Assembly (NCBI GenBank): GCA_030840415.1
Contig: JAVEEO010000522.1
Coordinates: forward strand, 1-12,754
DNA from: Pseudonocardiales bacterium
GTDB lineage: Bacteria > Actinomycetota > Actinomycetes > Mycobacteriales > Jatrophihabitantaceae
Length of the DNA stretch: 12,754 nt
Direction of reading: 5' to 3'
A program made the translations under genes and the position numbers. Shown here in pieces: positions 7,049 to 12,754 of this stretch. Position 1 is the first letter of the stretch, and each line of letters begins with the position of its first letter. The notes under the pieces are model-generated. The model saw nothing but the letters and a program-made list of their open reading frames with translations, had not been told where the DNA came from and made no database searches.

Positions 7049-7105
7049 GACCCACCTCTCCCGCCGGTCCGGCGAGGTGACGTCCTGCCGGCGCTGCGAA
7101 CTCTA

Positions 7106-7127
7106 GACGGCGCGGCCCGCGACCGTC
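7106..7127. repeat. GC-rich hairpin upstream of idi
   Basis: GACGG at 7106-7110 pairs with CCGTC at 7123-7127, and CGCG at 7111-7114 pairs with CGCG at 7118-7121. This gives a 9-bp stem with one bulged A and a 3-nt loop. It lies 58 nt upstream of the idi start, in the likely idi leader or promoter. No T-tract follows on the minus strand, so it is not a plain terminator. It could be a leader structure or a protein site. Confidence 0.4.
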
Positions 7128-7418
7128 AGGCATACCGTCCGGGACGACATCGCCGGGTTCCGGCACCGCGACGGTGTCCACGGTCGAGCGCCGAGCGCCT
7201 CCGGCGCATCCAGAAATCGCCACTGCTGTAGACAGATTGCGACCTTTGATCAGTCATCAGGCTCGCAGGATCGACAACTGGCAATGATTATTCCCGTTAG
7301 CTAGCGGACCATTCGAACCTTGACTTAATGTCTGCGCTACAAGCACGATTCAGCACGATGCGTCGACGGAGGCCGCGGGCGAACCCGCGCGCGGCCGGGC
7401 CGTCGCCGTGCCCCGAAC

Positions 7419-7424
7419 AGAAAG
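7419..7424 (+). promoter_or_regulatory. Ribosome binding site favouring the GTG start of the methyltransferase
   Basis: AGAAAG is complementary to the 16S rRNA 3' tail and lies 8 nt before GTG at 7433. The in-frame ATGs at 7328 and 7358 have no such site. The codons between them and 7433 (CTA, CAA, GCA, CGA) are unlike the rest of the gene. Confidence 0.55.
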
Positions 7425-7432
7425 CCAGCCTG

Positions 7433-8461
7433 GTGCCCCCTACTGACGCAGCTCCCTCACCGGAGGTTGTGGCTCGGCTGAGAAGCCTGATCGATCTGGC
7501 CACCCCGTTCGCCATCCGGGTGGTCGCGTCGCTGCGGGTGGCCGAGCGGCTGGACGCCGGCGTGCACGAGGTGGACGCGCTGGCCGCGGCGGTGGGAGCG
7601 GACCCGGACGCGCTGGCCCGGCTGCTGCGCTACCTGGTGCACCGGGAGGTGTTCACCGAGGGGCCGCCGGGACAGTTCGGCCTGACCGAGGTGAGCCGGA
7701 TGCTGCTGGACCGCAGCCCGGCCGGGATGGGTCGGTGGCTGGACCTGGAGGCCATCGGCGGTCGGATGGACCTGGCCTACAACGGATTGCTGCATTCGGT
7801 GCGGACCGGCGAGGTGGCTTATCCGGTCGTGCACGGCCGGACATTCTGGGAGGACCTGGATTCAGAGCCGCATCGGCGCTTCATCGACGAGCTGATGCTC
7901 GTGCAGGGCAGCCGGACTTCGCCCCAGGTCGCCGAACTCTACGACTGGAGCGCAGTCACCGATGTGGTCGACGTCGGCGGTGGCAGCGGCGGGCTGCTGG
8001 CCGAACTGCTCGGCCGGCACCCGCACCTGCGCGGCGTGCTGGTCGACCTGCCCAACGCACCGGCGGTCGCCAAGCAACTGTTCGCCGACCGTGGCCTGAC
8101 CGACCGCACCGAGATCGTCACCGGCACCTTCTTCGACCGGTTGCCGGCCGGCCACGACGTCTACACCGTGGCGCGCGCGATCACCGACTGGCCCGACGAG
8201 GAAGCCACCCAGATCCTGGCCCGGATGGCCGAGGCGGCCGGAGAGCGAGGCCGGGTGTTGATCATCGAGGTGCTGCCCACCGATCCGCAGGTGCCGTACG
8301 CCACCTCCTTCGATCTGGAGATGCTGGCGACCGTCGGCGGCCGGGAGCGGACGCCGGCCGACTTCGACGCCATCGCCGCCGACGCCGGCCTGGTGCCGAC
8401 CCGGCTCATCCGAGGGCAGCAGGGGCTGGTGCTTCTGGAATACGCATGCGCCTCCTGCTGA
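7433..8461 (+). CDS. SAM-dependent O-methyltransferase family 2 protein
   Basis: A 342-residue protein from the GTG start. An in-frame ATG at 7328 would add 35 Arg/Pro-rich, poorly coding residues. An N-terminal winged-helix dimerisation domain (about 10-95, AIRVVASLRVAERLDAG) precedes a Rossmann methyltransferase domain. SAM motif I, VVDVGGGSGG, is at 178-187, with Asp205 (LVDLP) placed to bind the SAM ribose. In plant-type members the catalytic base is the His of an HDW motif; here the motif reads ITDWPDEEA, with Thr251 at that place. The target may therefore not be a simple phenol, or the protein may do another reaction, as some family members do. It heads the plus-strand operon, 37 nt before the polyprenyl synthase. 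A quinone, phenol or carboxylate in a terpenoid or meroterpenoid product is a possible acceptor. Family certain, substrate unknown. Confidence 0.87.
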   Translation: MPPTDAAPSPEVVARLRSLIDLATPFAIRVVASLRVAERLDAGVHEVDALAAAVGADPDALARLLRYLVHREVFTEGPPGQFGLTEVSRMLLDRSPAGMGRWLDLEAIGGRMDLAYNGLLHSVRTGEVAYPVVHGRTFWEDLDSEPHRRFIDELMLVQGSRTSPQVAELYDWSAVTDVVDVGGGSGGLLAELLGRHPHLRGVLVDLPNAPAVAKQLFADRGLTDRTEIVTGTFFDRLPAGHDVYTVARAITDWPDEEATQILARMAEAAGERGRVLIIEVLPTDPQVPYATSFDLEMLATVGGRERTPADFDAIAADAGLVPTRLIRGQQGLVLLEYACASC

Positions 8462-8498
8462 CCAGCCGTCCCCATCGCGAGTCTGGAGAACACAGGCC

Positions 8499-9515
8499 AT
8501 GACCATCACCGGACCGGTTCCGCTCGCACTCCTCGACGACCTGGCGCACAGCCGCACCGGTGAGTTGCTGCACGACGCGCTGGCGGCCAGGTGGCCGTCG
8601 GACTCCGACGAACTGAACGCCATCGCCCGGTACGCGCTGCTTCCGGCCGGCAAGTTCCTGCGTCCGGTGATGACCATGACGGCGGCCGAGGCGGTCGGCG
8701 GCGAGCCGAGCCAGGTGCTGCCGGCCGCGCTGGCGATGGAGTACCTGCACGTGGCCACCCTGACCCACGACGACATCATCGACGGCGACATGGTGCGCCG
8801 CGGCCGCCCCACGGTGCACGTCGCGCACGGCCTGGCGCACGCGATCGTGGCCGGCGACCACCTGATCTTCGCGGCCTTCACCGGGCTGGCCGAGTGCCGG
8901 GAGGCCGGCCTGCGCGATCCGGCGGTGGTGGAGTCGGTGGCGGTGCTGGCCGAGGCCGGTTCGGACCTGTGCCGGGGCCAGATGCTCGAAGCCCGGCTGG
9001 TCGGCGACATCACCGCCGAACCCGAGACCTACCTGGAGATGGCGCGGCTGAAGACCGGTGCGCTGTTCCGCGCGGTCTGCCAGATCGGCGCGCTGCTGGC
9101 CGGGGCGTCCAGCGAGCAGGCCGCCGCGCTCGGCCGGTACGGCTCGGACCTCGGGGTGGCCTTCCAGATCCGCGACGACCTGATCCTGTTCGCCGACCCG
9201 GACGACGCCGACAAGCCGACCGGCAGCGACCTGGCCAACGGCCGGCCGACCCTGCCGGTGCTGGTGGCCTACCAGACCAGTGACGAGGACACCCGGCTGG
9301 CGATGGGTGCGGCGCTGGCCCGCCGCTCGGCCGAGCCCGCGGAGTTCGACGAGTTCCGGGCGCTGCTGATGGCCACCGGAGCACTGCAGGGCTGTTCGGA
9401 GTACGCCACCGAGTTCGGCCGGCGGGCGCTGGACGGGCTGGCCGGCCTGGCGCCCTCGCACAGCGTCGACCTGCTGACCGGGATCGTTCAGTGGGCGGTC
9501 ACCACCAGGCCATGA
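8499..9515 (+). CDS. Polyprenyl diphosphate synthase (trans-isoprenyl diphosphate synthase)
   Basis: A 338-residue all-alpha enzyme that elongates allylic diphosphates with IPP. GKFLRP at 51-56 binds diphosphate. The first Asp-rich motif is DDIID at 91-95, KTGALF is at 185-190, and the second Asp-rich region, QIRDDLILF, is at 223-231. The second motif lacks its last Asp (Leu230), as in some actinobacterial members. The residue five before the first motif is Ala86 (HVATLTHDD), as in medium and long-chain synthases, rather than the bulky Tyr/Phe of C15/C20 enzymes. The product may therefore exceed C20, although depth-controlling residues elsewhere can override this. GGAGAA at 8485-8490 precedes the ATG by 8 nt. 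The stop overlaps the UbiA start (ATGA), tying the two in translation. Confidence 0.93.
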   Translation: MTITGPVPLALLDDLAHSRTGELLHDALAARWPSDSDELNAIARYALLPAGKFLRPVMTMTAAEAVGGEPSQVLPAALAMEYLHVATLTHDDIIDGDMVRRGRPTVHVAHGLAHAIVAGDHLIFAAFTGLAECREAGLRDPAVVESVAVLAEAGSDLCRGQMLEARLVGDITAEPETYLEMARLKTGALFRAVCQIGALLAGASSEQAAALGRYGSDLGVAFQIRDDLILFADPDDADKPTGSDLANGRPTLPVLVAYQTSDEDTRLAMGAALARRSAEPAEFDEFRALLMATGALQGCSEYATEFGRRALDGLAGLAPSHSVDLLTGIVQWAVTTRP

Positions 9516-10684
9516 GCAGCACCACCCCATCCCGGCGTTCCGGTGCCAGCTCCCGGCTGCGTGCGTCCCGCCGTCCTCCCCGGCTGCGCACGTCCTGGCT
9601 GGGTATCCGGCTGATCGCGCACCTGCAGACCTGGCGGCTCTACACCCTCTGGTACGTCGGGTTCGTCGGCCTGGCCGGTGCCGGCCTGAGTCCCGGCCCG
9701 CACGAGGGCCTGCGGCTGTTCGCGGCGTGGGCGGTGCCGACCCTGGGCTGGCTCGGCGGGCACTACCTCAGTGACTACTTCGACCGCGACCTCGACGCCA
9801 TCGCCAAGCCGCACCGGCCGATCCCGTCCGGCCGGCTGCCGGCCCGGACGGCGCTGGCCTGCGGGGTGCTGGCCATGCTGGCGGTGGCCGTGCTGGCGGT
9901 GCTCACCGGCTGGCGCACCAGCCTGATCGCGGTACTGGCGGTGGCCGCGGTGCTGGCCTACGGGCTCAAGCTCAAGGCCCTGGGCATCGCGGGCAACCTG
10001 GTACGTGGCGCCCTCGGGGCGCTGGCCCTGCTGTACGGGGCGGCCTGCGCGCCGCCGTTCGCGTGGGCGGTACTGCTGCCGTTCGTCGCGGCGTTCTGGC
10101 TGCACGACACCTGCTCGAACCTGGTCGGCACGCTGCGCGACGTGGACGGCGATCGGGCCGGCGGCTATCGCACCCTGCCGGTCACCCACGGCACCGCGAC
10201 CGGTGCCCGGGTCGCGCTCGGCCTCTACCTGCTGACGTTGCTGGCCGCCGGCTGGGGTGGCTTAGCGGCTCCGGCGAGCCGGCATGGCTGGTTCCTCCTC
10301 GGTCTCGCGGCGGTCGCCGCCGTCGGGTTCGCCGCCCTGCTGCCATTGCTGGGACGGCGGCAGTCCCAGGCCCAGCTGGCCGCCCGGGAGGCGCTGCGGG
10401 CGCACGAGCTGCTGGTGCTGGAGCGGATGTGCCTGGCAGCGGCGGTGATCGGGCTCGGGCTGGGGATGTTGCCCGCGGTGCTGCTGCTGATCCCGGCGCT
10501 GACCCTGACCTGGTGGTCGCAACGCGCCCTGCGATCCTGGTACGAGTTCGGCGGCACAGATCAAACATCGGCACCAGCTTCGGTACAAGCGCCAGTACCG
10601 GTCCCACCGCCGGCCGACCCACCGCTGGACCACCCGGCCGGCACCGCCCCGCCGAGCCTGGAGAAGGGAAGCAGCTATGCCTGA
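9512..10684 (+). CDS. UbiA-family membrane prenyltransferase
   Basis: A 390-residue integral membrane protein with about eight or nine hydrophobic helices between residues 45 and 335. UbiA enzymes transfer a prenyl chain from its diphosphate to an aromatic or other acceptor; a few instead cyclise the chain. The first Asp-rich motif reads SDYFDRDLD at 87-95, with Ser for the usual leading Asn, followed by KPHRPIPSG at 99-107. The second is RDVDGDRAGGYRTLPV at 209-224. An Arg-rich N-terminus (about 1-30) and a Pro-rich C-terminal tail (351-390) lie outside the fold and look unstructured. The ATG at 9512 overlaps the preceding stop as ATGA. A GTG at 9491 would add 7 residues. The gene's end overlaps the cyclase start by 8 nt. 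The acceptor cannot be read from sequence. MenA-like quinone synthesis is an alternative but does not explain the linked cyclase. Confidence 0.9.
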   Translation: MSSTTPSRRSGASSRLRASRRPPRLRTSWLGIRLIAHLQTWRLYTLWYVGFVGLAGAGLSPGPHEGLRLFAAWAVPTLGWLGGHYLSDYFDRDLDAIAKPHRPIPSGRLPARTALACGVLAMLAVAVLAVLTGWRTSLIAVLAVAAVLAYGLKLKALGIAGNLVRGALGALALLYGAACAPPFAWAVLLPFVAAFWLHDTCSNLVGTLRDVDGDRAGGYRTLPVTHGTATGARVALGLYLLTLLAAGWGGLAAPASRHGWFLLGLAAVAAVGFAALLPLLGRRQSQAQLAAREALRAHELLVLERMCLAAAVIGLGLGMLPAVLLLIPALTLTWWSQRALRSWYEFGGTDQTSAPASVQAPVPVPPPADPPLDHPAGTAPPSLEKGSSYA

Positions 10685-12401
10685 GCTCACCGAACTGGTC
10701 GAGCACGCCGTCCGGTCGGGGGCTGAGGAGTTGTTCGGCCGGCAGCGCGCGGACGGCGCGTTCGGCGACGACCCGCCGAGCTCGGTGCTGGGCACCGCCG
10801 GCGCGATCACCGCGCTGCACTTCGCCGACCCCGGCGGCTCGGCGCAGCTGATCGCCGACGGCAGCCGGTGGCTGCGTTGGGTGCAGCAGCCCGACGGTGG
10901 CTGGGGCGGCGTGCTGGGTGCGGCCAGCGAGCCGATCGCGACCTCGGTGGCGACCGCGGCCCTGCAGATCGTCGACGCCGAAGCCGGTGCCGAGGCGGTC
11001 GCACGCGGCCGGGCCCGGCTGGAAGAGCTCGGCGGCCTCACCGCGATCACCGACCCGGCAGTGCTGCTGCTCTGCAAGACCTTCTACGTGCTGGCCGGTT
11101 TCCTGCAGCCCTCCGACCTGCGCCGGCTGCCGCTGGAGATCGTGCTGTTCGACCGGGTGCGACGGCAGAACGTGTCATTCCGGACCGCCCCGTTCGCGGC
11201 GCTGGCGCTGGCCCAGTCGGTCACCGACCCGGCCCGCGGGCTTCGCGGCCTGACCTCACGGCTGGCCCGGGGCAAGGCGCTGAAGCTGCTGCGCGAGGTC
11301 TACGAGCACGAGGGCCGGACCGGGGACTTCAGCGAGGACCCGTGGCCGGCCGCGTTGGTCTGCCTGAGCCTGGCCCGGGCCGGCCTGGCACCGGACATGG
11401 TCGCCGCCAGCGCCGGCTACCTGCGTCGCTCGGTCCGTCCCGACGGCTCCTGGGACGCGGTGAGCAACCTGGACCTGACCCGCTCGGGGTTCGCGGCCAC
11501 CGGCCTGATCGCGGCCGGCTATGCCGCCGACCCGCGGCTGGAGCGGACCCGGCAGCTGTTCCACCGCTGCCAGCAGCAGCAGGAGTTCACGGTGCTGGCC
11601 TGCCCACCGGGCGGCTGGAGCTTCTCCGGCCCGCGCGGTTGGCCGGTCACCCTGGAGTCGGCCGAGATCGTCGCCGCCCTGGCCACCATGCCCGACCCGG
11701 CCGCCGACCCGGTGCTGCGCACCGGCCTGGACTGGCTGCGCGGCCGGCAGGACAGCCGCGGCTCCTGGAGCCTGTGGGTGCGCGACACCAAGCTCGCCAA
11801 CGACGGCCCGTGCCCGAGCATCACCAGCCAGGGCATCACCGCGCTGCTGGACGCCGGGCTGCCGGCCGACAGCCCCGAGGTCAGCAAGGCCGCCGACTGG
11901 CTGCTCACCCAGCAGCGGCCGGACGGCACCTTCGACAACCTCTGGTACCGCGACTACACCACCGGCACCGCGGCGGTGCTGGCCGCGCTGGCCCGGGCCG
12001 GCCGCGGCGACGACCCGGTCACCGTGCGGGCCAAGCAGTGGTTGCTCGACACCCAGCGTCCGGACGGCTCGTGGGGTGACGGGGCCGAGTCCGAGAGTTC
12101 GGTGGAGGAGACCGCCTGGGCGCTGCACGCGCTGCTCGAAGCCGGGCTGGACGCCGGCTCCGAGCCGGTCAGCAGGGCGGTGAACTGGCTGGTGGGTGCC
12201 CAGCTGCCCTCCGGCGGCTGGCAGCCGAGCCGGATCTGCGCCTACATCCGGCACAACATGTACTACCCCAACGGCGCCATCACCCGCGGCCTGGCGCTGC
12301 GCGCGCTGGGGCTGTACCTGAGCACGGCCGCCGGTTCGGCAACCCACGGTCACGCTCCTGCCGTTGCCAGTCCCGCCATCAGCGAGGAGTCCGGTCGATG
12401 A
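10677..12401 (+). CDS. Squalene-hopene/oxidosqualene cyclase-like protein lacking the catalytic Asp motif
   Basis: A 574-residue alpha/alpha double-barrel terpene cyclase relative, shorter than squalene-hopene cyclases (about 630-720). QW-type repeats are seen at 23-30, 70-77, 253-259, 358-364, 413-419, 460-466 and 509-515. By eye, GDFSEDPWPAALVCLSLA (216-233) matches the cyclase GDWGGIQPPW region, DGTFDNLWYRDYTTGT (416-431) the GSWFGRWGVNYLYGT region, and the end MYYPNGAITRGLALRALGLYL the C-terminal FPTLALGRY region. At the DxDD place it reads GWPVTLESAE (321-330). Leu326 takes the position of the catalytic Asp (Asp376 of the Alicyclobacillus enzyme, Asp455 of human lanosterol synthase), with Glu327 beside it. 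Loops that hold other active-site residues are shortened. Start: ATG at 10677 with GAGAAGGGA at 10661-10669. It probably acts on a UbiA or polyprenyl product, or is a non-catalytic binding relative. Fold confident, reaction unknown. Confidence 0.85.
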   Translation: MPELTELVEHAVRSGAEELFGRQRADGAFGDDPPSSVLGTAGAITALHFADPGGSAQLIADGSRWLRWVQQPDGGWGGVLGAASEPIATSVATAALQIVDAEAGAEAVARGRARLEELGGLTAITDPAVLLLCKTFYVLAGFLQPSDLRRLPLEIVLFDRVRRQNVSFRTAPFAALALAQSVTDPARGLRGLTSRLARGKALKLLREVYEHEGRTGDFSEDPWPAALVCLSLARAGLAPDMVAASAGYLRRSVRPDGSWDAVSNLDLTRSGFAATGLIAAGYAADPRLERTRQLFHRCQQQQEFTVLACPPGGWSFSGPRGWPVTLESAEIVAALATMPDPAADPVLRTGLDWLRGRQDSRGSWSLWVRDTKLANDGPCPSITSQGITALLDAGLPADSPEVSKAADWLLTQQRPDGTFDNLWYRDYTTGTAAVLAALARAGRGDDPVTVRAKQWLLDTQRPDGSWGDGAESESSVEETAWALHALLEAGLDAGSEPVSRAVNWLVGAQLPSGGWQPSRICAYIRHNMYYPNGAITRGLALRALGLYLSTAAGSATHGHAPAVASPAISEESGR

Positions 12402-12754
12402 CCATGCACGACCTGTCGATGAACGAGTCCCGGTTCGGCCCGCTGCCCAGCGTCCGGGCGGCCGTCGAGCAGGGCGCCGCGCAGTTGCACCGCTACCCCT
12501 CGCACACCGCGGCGCCGCTGGTCGGGGCGCTGGCAACCCACCTGGACGTGCCGGCGTCGGAGATCCTGGTCGGGCCCGGCTCGGCCGGCCTCACCCAGAA
12601 CCTGATCGCCTCGCTCGGTCCCGAGCGCACCGAGGTGGTGTACGCGGCGCTGTCGTTCGAGGCCTACCCGCTGATGGTGATGAACACCGGCTGCCGGCCG
12701 GTCCCGGTGCCGATGGCCGGCCCTGGCCGCCTCGCCCACGACCTGGACGCGATG
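12398..12754 (+). CDS. HisC/Pat-like PLP aminotransferase, N-terminal part (cut by window end)
   Basis: The first 119 residues of a fold-type I class I/II aminotransferase. LSMNESRFGPLPSV at 6-19 and HRYPSH at 31-36 match the start of histidinol-phosphate aminotransferases. GPGSAGLTQNL at 59-69 takes the place of the PLP-phosphate loop (GNGSDEL in HisC). Its G-x-GS-x-x-L-x-Q form is nearer to the aromatic aminotransferase Pat of corynebacteria. The SFEAY segment at 86-90 carries the ring that stacks on PLP. The PLP lysine lies beyond the window. The ATG overlaps the cyclase stop (ATGA at 12398-12401) and follows GAGGAG at 12384-12389, so it is translated together with the cyclase. It could aminate a terpenoid aldehyde or ketone, or make an amino-acid-derived building block. 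A housekeeping histidine role is unlikely in this operon. Confidence 0.88.
   Translation, partial: MTMHDLSMNESRFGPLPSVRAAVEQGAAQLHRYPSHTAAPLVGALATHLDVPASEILVGPGSAGLTQNLIASLGPERTEVVYAALSFEAYPLMVMNTGCRPVPVPMAGPGRLAHDLDAM

Larger units (their letters stand above)
7049..7432. promoter_or_regulatory. Divergent spacer between idi and the terpenoid operon, partly AT-rich
   Basis: This 384-bp stretch has no supported gene. The half near idi (7049-7200) is GC-rich and holds a hairpin and several ACCGTC/GACGGT copies. The stretch from about 7215 to 7350 is clearly richer in A and T than anything else in the window, as expected for a promoter. It contains TGATCA at 7247-7252, tandem heptamers ATCAGTC/ATCAGGC at 7249-7262 and a GTTAGCTAGC block at 7296-7305. 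TTGACT at 7320-7325 is a good -35 hexamer, but the best -10 at 18 bp spacing is only CACGAT (7344-7349). The promoter start cannot be fixed. Confidence 0.5.

Noticed and set aside
7328-7432. N-terminal 35-residue extension of the methyltransferase from ATG 7328
   Set aside because: No ribosome site, rare codons, Arg/Pro-rich and outside the conserved fold. GTG 7433 has AGAAAG at 8 nt. Kept only as an alternative start.
12059-12130. Possible frameshift or shortening of the cyclase C-terminal half
   Set aside because: The frame is continuous to the ATGA overlap and the C-terminal cyclase segments are present in order. The shorter length comes from reduced loops.
10677-12401. Standard squalene-hopene cyclase in a hopanoid cluster
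   Set aside because: No DxDD motif, shortened active-site loops, a UbiA partner, and no squalene-forming genes in the window. It could be revisited if hpn genes lie beyond the right edge.
11256-12536. Minus-strand open frame of 426 codons opposite the cyclase
   Set aside because: Shadow of the cyclase repeats. It crosses the cyclase/aminotransferase junction and has no recognisable domain.
1-12754. CRISPR arrays, tRNA or rRNA genes
   Set aside because: No regularly spaced repeats, tRNA-like cloverleaf or rRNA sequence was seen. Gaps between genes are short except for the 384-bp spacer.

Overview
The window is very GC-rich, with strong G/C at third codon positions. Coding is dense, with 3-8 nt gaps and ATGA/GTGA overlaps inside operons. 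Together with a FilP/DivIVA-type coiled-coil protein, crotonyl-CoA carboxylase/reductase and a HisC/Pat-like aminotransferase, this points to an actinomycete. The genus cannot be fixed from the sequence.

Left part (1-6491). The first ~47-75 bases look like the 3' tail of an IS481-type transposase, so a mobile element probably abuts the window. A minus-strand series follows, in transcription order: methylmalonyl-CoA epimerase (mce), crotonyl-CoA carboxylase/reductase (ccr), a FilP/DivIVA-like coiled-coil protein, and an AI-2E-family membrane protein overlapping it by 4 nt. Divergent from mce, on the plus strand, are acetyl-CoA acetyltransferase and the GTPase chaperone MeaB. Epimerase, Ccr, thiolase and MeaB fit together as an ethylmalonyl-CoA / methylmalonyl-CoA module. 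It joins two acetyl-CoA, reductively carboxylates crotonyl-CoA, epimerises the C4/C5 acyl-CoAs and protects a B12 mutase encoded elsewhere. The layout coiled-coil / mce // thiolase / meaB recalls the filP-scy neighbourhood of Streptomyces, here with ccr between the coiled-coil gene and mce.

Right part (6515-12754). A minus-strand type I isopentenyl-diphosphate isomerase (idi) ends against meaB. It is separated by a 384-bp, partly AT-rich spacer from a plus-strand run of five genes: a family-2 SAM methyltransferase, an all-trans polyprenyl diphosphate synthase, a UbiA-family membrane prenyltransferase, a squalene-hopene/oxidosqualene-cyclase-like protein, and a HisC/Pat-like PLP aminotransferase cut by the window end. 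The last four genes overlap at their stop/start codons, so they are almost certainly co-translated. The simplest reading is a terpenoid or meroterpenoid pathway: Idi balances IPP and DMAPP, the synthase makes a prenyl chain, UbiA transfers (or possibly cyclises) it, the cyclase folds it, and the aminotransferase and methyltransferase tailor it. It is not a standard hopanoid locus as far as seen.

The most unusual signal is the cyclase. It keeps the whole triterpene-cyclase repeat architecture, but the catalytic Asp motif (DxDD in squalene-hopene cyclases, VSDCTAE in oxidosqualene cyclases) reads V-T-L-E-S-A-E, so the general acid position is Leu. Its neighbours also carry motif changes: Ser for Asn in the first UbiA Asp-rich motif, Leu for the last Asp of the second Asp-rich motif in the polyprenyl synthase, and Thr for the usual catalytic His in the methyltransferase. 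Together these suggest an uncharacterised terpenoid-forming system.
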